Numbered from the stretch's first letter, positions 43,343 to 51,721 are shown. The stretch is DNA of 64,000 nt from JAGSOU01 sp049974865 (GCA_049974865.1 JBNGCX010000005.1:29940-93939), one strand, 5' to 3'. The notes: a model not told the origin generated them from the letters alone. Numbers and translations are program-made.

Positions 43343-44638
43343 ATGGCTGACAGCACCAAGACCGCGACTCTGAGTTTCGGCGACAAGACGCTTGAGCTTC
43401 CGATGCTCAGCCCCACGGCGGGCCCCGATGTCATCGACATTTCCAAGCTCTACGCACAGGGCGGCGTGTTCACGCATGACCCGGGCTTCACCTCGACCTC
43501 GTCCTGCGAATCCACCATCACCTTCATCGATGGCGACGAGGGCGAGCTGCTGCACCGCGGCTACCCGATCGATCAGCTGGCCGAGAAATCGCATTTCCTC
43601 GAGGTCTGCTACCTGCTGCTCTACGGCGAGCTGCCGACCGCGGCGCAGCTGGAGGATTTCGAGAACCGCGTCACGCGCCACACCATGGTGCATGAGCAGA
43701 TGATGAACTTCTTCCGGGGCTTCCGTCGCGACGCGCACCCGATGGCGGTGATGGTCGGCGTGGTGGGCGCGATGTCGGCCTTCTACCACGATTCGACCGA
43801 CATTTCGGACCCGTGGCAGCGCGAGGTGGCCTCGATCCGGCTGATCGCCAAGATGCCGACCATCGCGGCCATGGCCTATAAATACACGATCGGCCAGCCC
43901 TTCGTGTATCCGCGCAACGACATCGACTACGCGTCGAACTTCCTGCGCATGTGCTTTGCCGTGCCGGCCGAGGATTTCGAGGTCGACCCGATCCTGTCCC
44001 GCGCGATGGACCGGATCTTCACCCTGCACGCCGATCACGAGCAGAACGCCTCGACCTCGACGGTGCGCCTGGCATCAAGCTCGGGGGCGAACCCGTTCGC
44101 CTGCATCGCGGCCGGCATCGCCTGCCTCTGGGGCCCGGCCCATGGCGGCGCCAACCAGGCCTGCCTGGAGATGCTGCGCGAGATCGGCTCCGTCGACCGC
44201 ATCCCCGAGTTCATCGCCCGCGCCAAGGACAAGAACGATCCGTTCCGCCTGATGGGCTTCGGCCACCGGGTCTACAAGAACTTCGACCCGCGCGCCAAGG
44301 TGATGAAGCAGTCCGCCGACGAGGTGCTGGACCTGCTGGGAATCGAGAACAACCCCACCCTCCAGGTCGCCAAGGAACTGGAGAGGCAGGCGCTGGAAGA
44401 CCCCTATTTCATCGAGAAGAAGCTGTTCCCGAACGTGGATTTCTACTCGGGCATCATCCTCGAGGCGATGGGCTTCCCGACCTCGATGTTCACCCCGATC
44501 TTCGCGGTCAGCCGCACCGTGGGCTGGGTCAGCCAGTGGAAAGAGATGATCGCGGATCCGGCGCTGAAGATCGGCCGCCCGCGCCAGCTCTATACCGGCC
44601 CTGCCCGCCGCGATTACGTGGACGTGGAAAACCGCTGA
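43343..44638 (+). CDS. gltA: Citrate synthase
   Basis: 431 residues from ATG 43343, with GAGAGGG upstream. It is the type II (hexameric, NADH-sensitive class) enzyme of Gram-negative bacteria. Active-site segments are the first His in GPAHGGANQACLEML and the second in GFGHRVYKNFDPRA. It condenses oxaloacetate and acetyl-CoA to open the TCA cycle. It is 79 bases after gltX and followed by a strong terminator. Confidence 0.96.
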   Translation: MADSTKTATLSFGDKTLELPMLSPTAGPDVIDISKLYAQGGVFTHDPGFTSTSSCESTITFIDGDEGELLHRGYPIDQLAEKSHFLEVCYLLLYGELPTAAQLEDFENRVTRHTMVHEQMMNFFRGFRRDAHPMAVMVGVVGAMSAFYHDSTDISDPWQREVASIRLIAKMPTIAAMAYKYTIGQPFVYPRNDIDYASNFLRMCFAVPAEDFEVDPILSRAMDRIFTLHADHEQNASTSTVRLASSSGANPFACIAAGIACLWGPAHGGANQACLEMLREIGSVDRIPEFIARAKDKNDPFRLMGFGHRVYKNFDPRAKVMKQSADEVLDLLGIENNPTLQVAKELERQALEDPYFIEKKLFPNVDFYSGIILEAMGFPTSMFTPIFAVSRTVGWVSQWKEMIADPALKIGRPRQLYTGPARRDYVDVENR

Positions 44639-44658
44639 GCCCCGCACAGATGACACGG

Positions 44659-44687
44659 ACGGCCGCCACCGGGCGGCCGTTTTCGTT
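44659..44687 (+). terminator. Rho-independent terminator of gltA
   Basis: A nine-base-pair perfect stem ACGGCCGCC / GGCGGCCGT with loop ACCG is followed by TTTCGTTT, 20 bases after the gltA stop. Confidence 0.85.
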
Positions 44688-44763
44688 TGCGGGAGTGTCG
44701 CGCGGCGGCTTGTGCGGCGCGGCCGGTCCGTGACAGTCTGGGGCCAGCATTCCGGAGCCGCCG

Positions 44764-45426
44764 ATGCCCCACGACCCGCCCATTCACGCCTCTCCCCCCT
44801 GCTTCGCGCATGAACTGTCCGGCGGCCAGCCCGTCGATCCGCAGACCACGCGCGACGTCTCGCGCTTCCGCAAGGCCGAGCGGGCAAGGCTGATCGCCGC
44901 CCGCCTGGCCGTCCCCGCCACCGAGCGCGCCGCGCTGGCCGACGAGGTCGCCGGGGCGTTGGACAGCCTGCTGGAGGGGTATCAGGGCGTCCCGGTCAGC
45001 CTCTACTGGCCGTTCAGGGGCGAGCTGGACCTGCGCGGCTGGATGGCCCGCGCCCATGCGCGCGGCCATCCCGTCGCCCTGCCCGTCGTCGAGGGGAAGG
45101 CACGGCCGCTTGTCTTCCGCGAATGGGCGCCGGGCCGCGCGATGGCGCGCGGGGTCTGGAACATTCCCATCCCCGCCGACGGCCGTGTGCTGCGGCCTGG
45201 GGTGGTCATCGCGCCGCTGGTGGGCGTCGATGCGCAGGGCTACCGGCTGGGGTATGGCGGCGGGTTCTACGACCGCACGCTGGCCGCGCTGGAGCCGCGC
45301 CCGCTGGTGATCGGGGTCGGCCACCCCGTGGCGGTGATGCCCACGATCTTTCCCCAGCCGCATGACATCCCGATGGACGTGGTGGTGCTGGGGCGCGGCG
45401 AGGTGCGCCGCCGCGTCGCCGGCTAG
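44764..45426 (+). CDS. 5-formyltetrahydrofolate cyclo-ligase family protein
   Basis: 220 residues. It converts 5-formyl-THF to 5,10-methenyl-THF with ATP. The C-terminal signature LVGVDAQGYRLGYGGGFYDRTLA is clear (shown in part: GYRLGYGGGFYDRTLA). FRKAERARLIAARLAV is the N-terminal ATP-binding part, after about 35 extra residues. In many proteobacteria ygfA is next to the 6S RNA and zapA; here zapA is 16 kb away and there is no room for 6S RNA. Convergent with the PaaG-like gene, the coding ends overlapping by four bases. Confidence 0.88.
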   Translation: MPHDPPIHASPPCFAHELSGGQPVDPQTTRDVSRFRKAERARLIAARLAVPATERAALADEVAGALDSLLEGYQGVPVSLYWPFRGELDLRGWMARAHARGHPVALPVVEGKARPLVFREWAPGRAMARGVWNIPIPADGRVLRPGVVIAPLVGVDAQGYRLGYGGGFYDRTLAALEPRPLVIGVGHPVAVMPTIFPQPHDIPMDVVVLGRGEVRRRVAG

Positions 45427-46199
45427 CGCCCCTCGAACCGTGCCTTGCGCTTTTCGAGGAAGGCCACCACGCCCTCCTGGAAGTCCCGGGTGTTCCCTGC
45501 CTTGCCCTGCAGCTGCGCCTCCAGCGTCAGCTGCTCCTCCAGGCTGTTGTCGAAGCTCGACCTGAGCGCCTGTTTCACGTGCGAATAGGCCTGTGTCGGC
45601 CCCTGCGCCAGATGCGCCGCGCGGCCGCGCCAGTGGGCCTCGAAGGCGTCGTCGGCGATGGCCTCCCAGATCATGCCCCATTGGGCGGCCTGGGGCGCGC
45701 TGACCGGCTCGGCAAACAGCGCCGCCCCCATGGCGCGGGCGAACCCCACCTGGCGCGGCAGCCAGTAGGTGCCGCCGGCGTCCGGGATCAGCCCGATCCG
45801 GGTGAAGGCCTGCAGGAAGACCGCGCTTTCCGCCGCGATCACCACGTCGCAGGCCAGCGCCAGGTTGGCCCCCGCCCCCGCCGCCGCGCCGTTCACCGCG
45901 GCCAGCGTTGGGATGGGGCTGTCGTAGATCCGGCGCAGCATGGGCTCGTATTCGTCGCGCAGCACCCGCTCCAGGTCGATGGCCGCGGGGTTGGCCCCGT
46001 CGCCCAGGTCCTGCCCCGAGCAGAACGCCCGCCCCGCCCCGGTGATCACCAGCGCGCGCGCCTCTTCGCCGGCACGGCGCACCGCGTGGTCGATCTCGGC
46101 CCGCATCTGGGTGTTGAGCGCGTTCATCACGTCCGGGCGGTTCAGGGTCAGGACCGCCAGGTCGTCCTCGATGTCCAGGGTGATGGTCTGGTAGATCAT
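45423..46199 (-). CDS. paaG: Enoyl-CoA hydratase/isomerase, PaaG-like
   Basis: 258 residues from ATG 46199. Crotonase fold with AVNGAAAGAGANLALACDVV (residues 101-120) and LIPDAGGTYWLPRQ. Asp140 in this second motif corresponds to the catalytic Asp of E. coli PaaG, and the crotonase glutamates are absent, as in PaaG. FCSGQDL and WGMIWEAI also match PaaG. It would isomerise ring-epoxide phenylacetyl-CoA or shift a double bond. No other paa gene is adjacent, so the symbol rests on sequence only. The name could be wrong if it serves another beta-oxidation pathway. Confidence 0.75.
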   Translation of the reverse strand: MIYQTITLDIEDDLAVLTLNRPDVMNALNTQMRAEIDHAVRRAGEEARALVITGAGRAFCSGQDLGDGANPAAIDLERVLRDEYEPMLRRIYDSPIPTLAAVNGAAAGAGANLALACDVVIAAESAVFLQAFTRIGLIPDAGGTYWLPRQVGFARAMGAALFAEPVSAPQAAQWGMIWEAIADDAFEAHWRGRAAHLAQGPTQAYSHVKQALRSSFDNSLEEQLTLEAQLQGKAGNTRDFQEGVVAFLEKRKARFEGR

Positions 46200-46270
46200 G
46201 GGCTGCTCCGCTTGTCCCGTTCGCCCGCCAGCATAGGCAAGGCGGCGGGCAAGGAAAGCGGAACGCCTCG

Positions 46271-46729
46271 TCACTCGCCCATGATTTCCTTCAGCCGCGC
46301 CTCCTCCTCGGCGCTCAGCCCGCCGGCCGAGGGCTCCTCGCCCCGGCGCCGGGTCAGCACATAGCCCGCCCCGATGCCAAGCGCCACGATCAGCAGCACC
46401 GGCCCGGCGACCCAGAGCACCAGGTTCGCCCCGGTCGCCTTGGGCTTCAGCAGCACGTATTCGCCGTAGCGGTCGACGAGATACTCCACGACCTCCTCGT
46501 TCGTGTCGCCCTCGACCAGCCGCTCGCGCACCAGCACGCGCAGTTCCTTGGCGAGTTCCGCGTTGGATTCGTCGATGCTCTCGTTGCGGCACACCAGGCA
46601 GCGCAGCCCCTTGGAGATTTCCCGCGCACGGGTCTCCAGCGCCGGGTCGTCCAGCACCTCGTCGGGTTCCACCGCGAAGGCGGGCACGGCCAGCAGCAGG
46701 CCCAGGGCCAGGAAAAGGTGTTTCAGCAT
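46271..46729 (-). CDS. ccmH: Cytochrome c maturation protein CcmH/CycL
   Basis: 152 residues from ATG 46729, with GGAG eight bases upstream. A GTG at 46738 that overlaps the ccmF stop is the alternative. Signal peptide ends VPAFA; the redox-active motif LRCLVCRNESI (CxxC) keeps apocytochrome cysteines reduced for heme ligation. A C-terminal membrane helix (NLVLWVAGPVLLIVALGIGA) anchors it. It follows ccmF directly and forms the heme lyase with it. Confidence 0.92.
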   Translation of the reverse strand: MLKHLFLALGLLLAVPAFAVEPDEVLDDPALETRAREISKGLRCLVCRNESIDESNAELAKELRVLVRERLVEGDTNEEVVEYLVDRYGEYVLLKPKATGANLVLWVAGPVLLIVALGIGAGYVLTRRRGEEPSAGGLSAEEEARLKEIMGE

Positions 46730-46734
46730 CGCGT

Positions 46735-48711
46735 TCACTCCGCCGGCACGGCGTCGGTGGGCGCCGCCTTGCGCGCGCCTGCGGCGACGCGGTAGCGCCG
46801 GTCGCTGAGGCTCAGCAGCCCGCCAAGCGCCATGATGATCGCGCCGGACCAGATCCAGTTGGCCAGCGGCTTGATATAGGTGCGCACGGCCCAGCTGCCG
46901 TCATCCTGCGGATCGCCGATCACCAGGTAGACGTCGCGCAGGAAGCCGTTGTCGATCCCGGCCTCGGTGGTGGGCATCGCCGCCACCGGATAGACCCGCT
47001 TTTCGGGGTGCAGCGTGGCCACCTGCCTGTCGCCGCGCCAGACCGTCATCGTGGCCATGGTCGAGCGATAGTTCGGCCCCGGAACGCGCTCCACCGCATC
47101 GAGCTGGATGCCGTAGCCCGCCACCTCGAACCGGTCGCCGATATTGGCGGTGCGGATATCCTCCACCTCCCAGGCCAGCAGGCCGGAGATGCCCAGCATG
47201 GTGACGCCGAGGCCGGCATGGGCCACCGCCTTGCCCCAGTCGGCGCGCGGCAGGCGCAGCATGCGGCCCAGCTTGGCGCCCACCGCGCCGCGACCGGAAC
47301 GGCTCCACAGATCGACCGCCGCGCCGCTGATCAGCCAAGTGCCCAGGAACATCCCCACCGGCCCAAGCGCCGAGCGGCCCGTCTGCATGGCAAAGACCAG
47401 CACGCCCACCGCCAGCGCCAGCACCAGTGCTCCGCGCAGCTGCCGCAGCGCCCGGCCAAGCCGCGCGCGTTTCCACGGCAGGATCGCGCCAATGGGCAGG
47501 ATCAGGGCCAGGATCACCATGAAGGGCGTGAAGGCCATGTTGAAGAACGGCGGGCCCACCGACAGTTTGCGCTCAAAGAACATCTCGGCCACCAGCGGCC
47601 AGATCGTGCCGATGAAGACCACCAGCGCGGCCACCGCCAATAGCACGTTGTTGAACACCAGCGCGGATTCGCGGCTGACCACGCCGAAGACGCCCTTGGC
47701 CTCCATGATGCCGGCGCGCGCGGCGTAGAGCATCAGCGCCCCGCCCATGAACACGCCCAGGATCAGCAGGATGAACACGCCCCGCTCGGGGTCGTTGGCA
47801 AAGGCATGCACGCTGGTGATCACGCCCGAGCGCACGATGAACGTGCCGATCAGCGAAAAGCCGAAGGCCATGATCGCCAAGAGGATCGTCCAGCTTTTCA
47901 GCGCCTCGCGCTTTTCCACCACGATTGCCGAATGCAGCAGCGCCGCGCCGATCAGCCAGGGCATGAACGAGGCGTTCTCGACCGGGTCCCAGAACCAGAA
48001 GCCGCCCCAGCCGAGCTCATAGTAGGCCCACCAGGAGCCAAGCCCGATGCCGATGGTCAGGAACAGCCAGGCGGCCAGCGTCCAGGGCCGCACCCAGCGC
48101 CCCCAGGCGGCATCCACCCGGCCCTCGATCAGCGCGGCCACCGCGAAGGAGAAGCAGATCGAAAGACCCACGTAACCGAGGTAGAGGAAGGGCGGGTGGA
48201 AGGCCAAGCCGGGGTCCTGCAGCAGCGGGTTCAGGTCCTCGCCGTTGAAGGGCGGCACGGCCAGCCGTTCGAACGGGTTGGAGGTGAACAGGATGAAGGC
48301 GTAGAAGGCCGCCCCGATGGCGGACTGCACCGCCAGCACCCGCGCCCGCAGCGTCGGCGGCAGGTTGCCGCCGAACCAGGCGGCCATGGCGCCGAACAGC
48401 GTCAGGATCAGCACCCAGAGCAGCATCGAGCCCTCGTGGTTCCCCCACACACCCGAGACCTTGTAGAGCATCGGCTTGTCGGTATGCGAGTTCGCCACCA
48501 CGATCCGCAGCGAGAAATCCGAGACCACGAAGGCATAGGTCAGCGCGGCGAAGCTGAAGGCCGTCAGCAGGAACTGGGTGGTGGCGGCAGGCTCGGCCAC
48601 GGCCATCCAGCCGGTCCAGCGCTTATGCGCACCGATGAGGGGAACCACCATCTGCACGAGCGCGACGGCGAAGGCGAGGACGAGGGCGAAGTGGCCGAGT
48701 TCGATAAACAT
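46735..48711 (-). CDS. ccmF: Heme lyase subunit CcmF
   Basis: 658 residues from ATG 48711, the usual CcmF length, with about 15 membrane segments. The periplasmic heme-handling WWD domain is GSWWAYYELGWGGFWFWDP. GNHEGSMLLWV and HPPFLYLGYVG carry conserved heme-ligand histidines. It joins heme from CcmE to apocytochrome c. No ordinary SD is seen: a perfect 8-bp inverted repeat sits just before the start codon. The upstream genes on the strand are the lysis module rather than other ccm genes. Confidence 0.95.
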   Translation of the reverse strand: MFIELGHFALVLAFAVALVQMVVPLIGAHKRWTGWMAVAEPAATTQFLLTAFSFAALTYAFVVSDFSLRIVVANSHTDKPMLYKVSGVWGNHEGSMLLWVLILTLFGAMAAWFGGNLPPTLRARVLAVQSAIGAAFYAFILFTSNPFERLAVPPFNGEDLNPLLQDPGLAFHPPFLYLGYVGLSICFSFAVAALIEGRVDAAWGRWVRPWTLAAWLFLTIGIGLGSWWAYYELGWGGFWFWDPVENASFMPWLIGAALLHSAIVVEKREALKSWTILLAIMAFGFSLIGTFIVRSGVITSVHAFANDPERGVFILLILGVFMGGALMLYAARAGIMEAKGVFGVVSRESALVFNNVLLAVAALVVFIGTIWPLVAEMFFERKLSVGPPFFNMAFTPFMVILALILPIGAILPWKRARLGRALRQLRGALVLALAVGVLVFAMQTGRSALGPVGMFLGTWLISGAAVDLWSRSGRGAVGAKLGRMLRLPRADWGKAVAHAGLGVTMLGISGLLAWEVEDIRTANIGDRFEVAGYGIQLDAVERVPGPNYRSTMATMTVWRGDRQVATLHPEKRVYPVAAMPTTEAGIDNGFLRDVYLVIGDPQDDGSWAVRTYIKPLANWIWSGAIIMALGGLLSLSDRRYRVAAGARKAAPTDAVPAE

Positions 48712-48714
48712 GCG

Positions 48715-48735
48715 GCGGATAATAGATTTATCCGC
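48715..48735. promoter_or_regulatory. Perfect inverted repeat at the ccmF start
   Basis: GCGGATAA-N5-TTATCCGC is a perfect 8-bp dyad (21 bp in all) ending three bases before the ccmF ATG, in the place of the SD. It could be a protein operator or an RNA hairpin that controls translation. Confidence 0.55.
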
Positions 48736-48804
48736 GGGGAACGCCAACGCTTTCGCGCTGCGTTACCGCGCCACAGGCGATGACGAAATCGTGAGCGCCC
48801 GGGC

Positions 48805-48960
48805 TCAGCCCGCGGGCCAGCAGGCCAGCATCGCGCCCGCCGCCAGCATGGCCAGCGCCAGCGCCTCGCGCCGCGGCTTGCGGCACCACGATTCGGCGAA
48901 ACTGACCGCGCTCAGCCCCGCCACCAGGGCGGCCAGGCGGGCGATATCCATCGCATTCAT
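48805..48960 (-). CDS. Small two-helix membrane protein of the lysis module
   Basis: 51 residues from ATG 48960, which overlaps the holin stop (ATGA). The sequence is two hydrophobic segments (about residues 5-22 and 34-50) separated by a short basic turn, CRKPRRE. I do not recognise a family. Translational coupling to the holin and membrane topology suggest a holin partner, antiholin or spanin-like role; that is inference. A second in-frame ATG is three codons later, giving a dual-start arrangement that recalls holin/antiholin pairs. Confidence 0.55.
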   Translation of the reverse strand: MNAMDIARLAALVAGLSAVSFAESWCRKPRREALALAMLAAGAMLACWPAG

Positions 48961-49499
48961 GCGCCCGCCCTCCAGTCCTCCAGCGCCGCGTTGCGCTCGG
49001 CCTGTTCGGGGGCGGGCGGCGCCCCTGCCCCGGCCTCCAGCGCGCGCAGCGCGTGAAGGTTGCCGGTGACCTCGCTCGCCCGGGTCATGGTCTCGGCGAT
49101 GGAGCGCTGGAATTCCTGCCCCTTGGCCTGGTGCCGCGCCCCGAAATAGAACGAGATGATCGCGCCCAAGAGCCACCACAGCGGCTCGGGCACCAGCGCG
49201 ATTCCCTGCATGCGGGCGGCGAACCAGATCGGGTCGGTCATGGCGGCGGCGAACAGCCCCACCGTCCCCAGCGCCAGCGCCGGGCGCGGCAGGCGGTTCA
49301 GCCCGTCGATCATCCGGTCGAACAGCCCGCGCCGGGGCCGGGCGAACTCTGCCGCGAACTGCTCCAGCACCGCCTCGTGCAGCCCCGCAGCGCGCGCCGC
49401 CGCGCCTTCGGCGTTTTCGCGGAAGACCTCGGCCGTGTCGCGCACCACGTTGCGGCCATTGCCGAACAGCAGCGTGAACATCCCGTCGATCAGCCCCAT
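48957..49499 (-). CDS. GTA-type 3-TM holin
   Basis: 180 residues. The N-terminus (MGLIDGMFTLLFGNGRNVVRD) and the centre DPIWFAARMQGIALVPEP... with PLWWLLGAIISFYFGARHQ match the GTA_holin_3TM family. Hydrophobic segments are at about 90-107 and 128-145, with a weaker one near the N-terminus. It would form the inner membrane holes that release the endolysin. It starts ten bases inside the endolysin gene. In R. capsulatus the corresponding pair (rcc00555/rcc00556) lies outside the main GTA cluster and is needed for particle release. Confidence 0.82.
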   Translation of the reverse strand: MGLIDGMFTLLFGNGRNVVRDTAEVFRENAEGAAARAAGLHEAVLEQFAAEFARPRRGLFDRMIDGLNRLPRPALALGTVGLFAAAMTDPIWFAARMQGIALVPEPLWWLLGAIISFYFGARHQAKGQEFQRSIAETMTRASEVTGNLHALRALEAGAGAPPAPEQAERNAALEDWRAGA

Positions 49500-50101
49500 G
49501 CCGCCACCCTTTCGCTGAACTCCGCGTCGCTGAGGTGGAACCGGGGCGAGATGAACTCCTCGGCCCGCCGGATCCAGCCGCCCTTGCCGCCCGCCCTTGT
49601 GCGCGCGAATTTGCGCGAGGCCGGGCGCCGGTCGGCCAGCCGGAAATAGAAATTGCGCCGCGCGATCCCGTAGGCATCGGCGATGTGGTCGGGCGCGGCC
49701 GCTGCGGCGGCCCGCGCCGCCGCGAGGGTCTGTGGGCCGATCACCCCGTCCACGGCCACGCGCTCTCCCATGTCGTTCAGCAGCCGCTGCAGGATGCGCA
49801 CCGCGTTTACCCCGGCGTTCACATACATGTCGAAGACCGAGGGCCGCAGCGCCTCGGGCAACTCGCCGATCCGCGGGCGGCGATAGTAATGCTCGATGAA
49901 AATCTCCACCGCTTGCGCGCGGCTCAGCCGTTTCACGTCGGCCGCGCCGACCTGCCCGTCGCCGGTCAGGTCCAGCCCCAGCCGGCGCATGGTCTGCAGC
50001 GTGACGCCGTATTTCGTGGCGCCGCCCGGATCGTCCGGGTCGTTCACATAGCCGCCCTCGCGGGCGACGATCTCTTCGGCGATCTGTTGGACTGTCAGCA
50101 T
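49490..50101 (-). CDS. GTA-type endolysin (GH108 N-acetylmuramidase)
   Basis: 203 residues. GH108 muramidase domain with catalytic Glu15 in VAREGGYVNDPDDPGGATKYGVT (shown in part: REGGYVNDPDDPGGATKYG). The C-terminal half is a peptidoglycan-binding domain of the type paired with GH108 (VDGVIGPQTLAAARA). It cleaves the glycan backbone to lyse producer cells. It is overlapped by the holin gene. There is no signal peptide, so it needs the holin. No standard SD is free: the GGGGG run before the start belongs to a terminator hairpin. Confidence 0.85.
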   Translation of the reverse strand: MLTVQQIAEEIVAREGGYVNDPDDPGGATKYGVTLQTMRRLGLDLTGDGQVGAADVKRLSRAQAVEIFIEHYYRRPRIGELPEALRPSVFDMYVNAGVNAVRILQRLLNDMGERVAVDGVIGPQTLAAARAAAAAAPDHIADAYGIARRNFYFRLADRRPASRKFARTRAGGKGGWIRRAEEFISPRFHLSDAEFSERVAAWG

Positions 50102-50102
50102 G

Positions 50103-50136
50103 AAAAACCCCCGAGGCCGATTGGCATCCCGGGGGT
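50103..50136 (-). terminator. Terminator of ccmE touching the endolysin start codon
   Basis: On the minus strand ACCCCCG (50136-50130) pairs with CGGGGGT (50113-50107), followed by TTTT and then C-ATG of the endolysin gene. It has the form of a Rho-independent terminator, and its 3' arm is the only purine-rich run before that ATG. Confidence 0.75.
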
Positions 50137-50166
50137 GATTTCGCGCCGATTTCGTTAAGATGCGGC

Positions 50167-50628
50167 TTAGCTACCGTTCGCAGCCGTCTCTTCGGGGGCC
50201 TCGTAGACGCCCTGTTCCTTCAGCGCGTCCATGACCTCCTTGGGCATGTAATCCTCGTCGTGCTTGGCCAGGATCTCGGTCGCCACGAAGGTGCCGTCGA
50301 CCAGCGATCCGGTGCCGATCATGCCCTGGTTCTCGTCGAAGAGATCCGGCAGCACACCTTTATAGCTGACCGGGATCGAGGCGCCGCCATCAGTGACCGA
50401 GAAGGTCACCGTCTCGCCCTGCCCGCGCACCAGCGTACCGTCCTCGACCAGCCCGCCGAGGCGGAACACCTCGTTCGGCGAGGGCGGCTCCTCGGCCACC
50501 TGGGTGGGCGAGCGGAAGAAGTTGATGCCGTCGCGCATGCCATAGCCGATCAGCGCGGTGGACACCGCCAGCGCCACGAAGGCGACGATGATGATCTGGA
50601 TGCGGCGTTTCTTCTTCAGTCCACGCAT
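50167..50628 (-). CDS. ccmE: Cytochrome c maturation heme chaperone CcmE
   Basis: 153 residues with an N-terminal membrane anchor (about 10-28) and an OB-fold periplasmic domain. The heme is bound covalently by His123 in AKHDEDYMPKEV, with Tyr127 nearby. It hands heme to CcmF/CcmH. It is 12 bases downstream of argC with a GGAGGA SD and is followed by a terminator. Its partners ccmF and ccmH lie beyond the three-gene lysis module on the same strand. Confidence 0.95.
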   Translation of the reverse strand: MRGLKKKRRIQIIIVAFVALAVSTALIGYGMRDGINFFRSPTQVAEEPPSPNEVFRLGGLVEDGTLVRGQGETVTFSVTDGGASIPVSYKGVLPDLFDENQGMIGTGSLVDGTFVATEILAKHDEDYMPKEVMDALKEQGVYEAPEETAANGS

Positions 50629-50640
50629 CTCGGTTCCTCC

Positions 50641-51669
50641 TTAGGGGAAGACAGGCGCCAGCATCAGCCCCGTGCTCTCCCCGATCCCCAGCATCAGGTT
50701 CGCGTTCTGCAGCGCCTGCCCGGACGAGCCCTTGGTCAGGTTGTCCAGCGCCGCCACCACGATGGTCCGCCCTTCGATCCGGTCCGCGACCACGCCGATG
50801 TGGCAGAAATTGGATCCGCGCACATGCTTGGTCGAGGGCAGCTCGCCGAAAGGCAACGTTTCGATGAATATTTCATCGGCGTAGGCCTTTGCCAAGGTTT
50901 CATGAACCTCTGCGGCATTGCCACGCACGTAGACGGTAGCCAGGATGCCCCGGTTGGCGGGGACCAGGTGGGGGGTGAACTGCACCCGCACCGGGCGCCC
51001 GGCGACGGCCGAGAACTCCTGGTCGAACTCGCCCAGGTGCCGGTGCTTCCCGCCCGCGGCATAGGCGTGGTAGCCCTCGCTCAGCTCGGCATGCAGCAGG
51101 TTTTCCTTCAGCGACCGGCCCGCGCCGGACACCCCGGCCTTGAGGTCGATGACGATCTCGTCGAGGTCGATCACCCCGGCCGCGATCAGCGGGCGCAGCG
51201 CGTATTGGCCGGTGGCCGCGTTGCAGCCGGTGCCGGCGACCAGCCGCGCGGATTTGATCTGGTCGCGGTAGAACTCGGTCAGCCCGTAGACGGCGGTCTT
51301 CTGCAGCTCCACCGCGTCATGCGGCTTGCCATACCACTTCTCGTATTCGGCCGGGTCGCGCAGCCGGAAATCCGCCGAGAGATCAACGACTTTCAGCGTC
51401 TCGGGCAGGGTCTTGATCACCGCCTGGCTGGTGGCGTGCGGCAGCGCGCAGAACACCAGGTCGATGCCGGAGAAGTCGATCTCCTCGATCTTCACCAGTT
51501 TCGGCAGGTCCAGATGGCGCAGATGCGGGAACACCGCGCCCATCTCCAGCCCGGCCTTGCGGTCGGCGGAAAGGGCGGCGATCTCGATCTCCGGGTGGGT
51601 GGCGATCAGCCGGACAAGTTCGGCCCCGGTATAGCCCGAGGCGCCAAGGATGGCGATTTTATGCGTCAT
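50641..51669 (-). CDS. argC: N-acetyl-gamma-glutamyl-phosphate reductase
   Basis: 342 residues, the long ArgC type. NADP site GASGYTGAELVRLI; active-site Cys in VAGTGCNAATGQYALRPLI; the HRHLGEFDQE segment is conserved. It reduces N-acetylglutamyl phosphate in arginine synthesis. It lies between murI and ccmE, with no functional link to either. A 52-base gap separates it from murI. Confidence 0.95.
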   Translation of the reverse strand: MTHKIAILGASGYTGAELVRLIATHPEIEIAALSADRKAGLEMGAVFPHLRHLDLPKLVKIEEIDFSGIDLVFCALPHATSQAVIKTLPETLKVVDLSADFRLRDPAEYEKWYGKPHDAVELQKTAVYGLTEFYRDQIKSARLVAGTGCNAATGQYALRPLIAAGVIDLDEIVIDLKAGVSGAGRSLKENLLHAELSEGYHAYAAGGKHRHLGEFDQEFSAVAGRPVRVQFTPHLVPANRGILATVYVRGNAAEVHETLAKAYADEIFIETLPFGELPSTKHVRGSNFCHIGVVADRIEGRTIVVAALDNLTKGSSGQALQNANLMLGIGESTGLMLAPVFP

Positions 51670-51721
51670 GGATGCATCCTGTCATTGCAGGGGATGTAGG
51701 AAGGGATCAGCGGGGCCGCAA

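Noticed and set aside
50154..50170. CtrA-like site (TTAA...TTAG) near the ccmE stop, upstream of the lysis module
   Set aside because: The spacing is eight, not seven, bases and the second half-site is degenerate, and it overlaps the ccmE stop codon.
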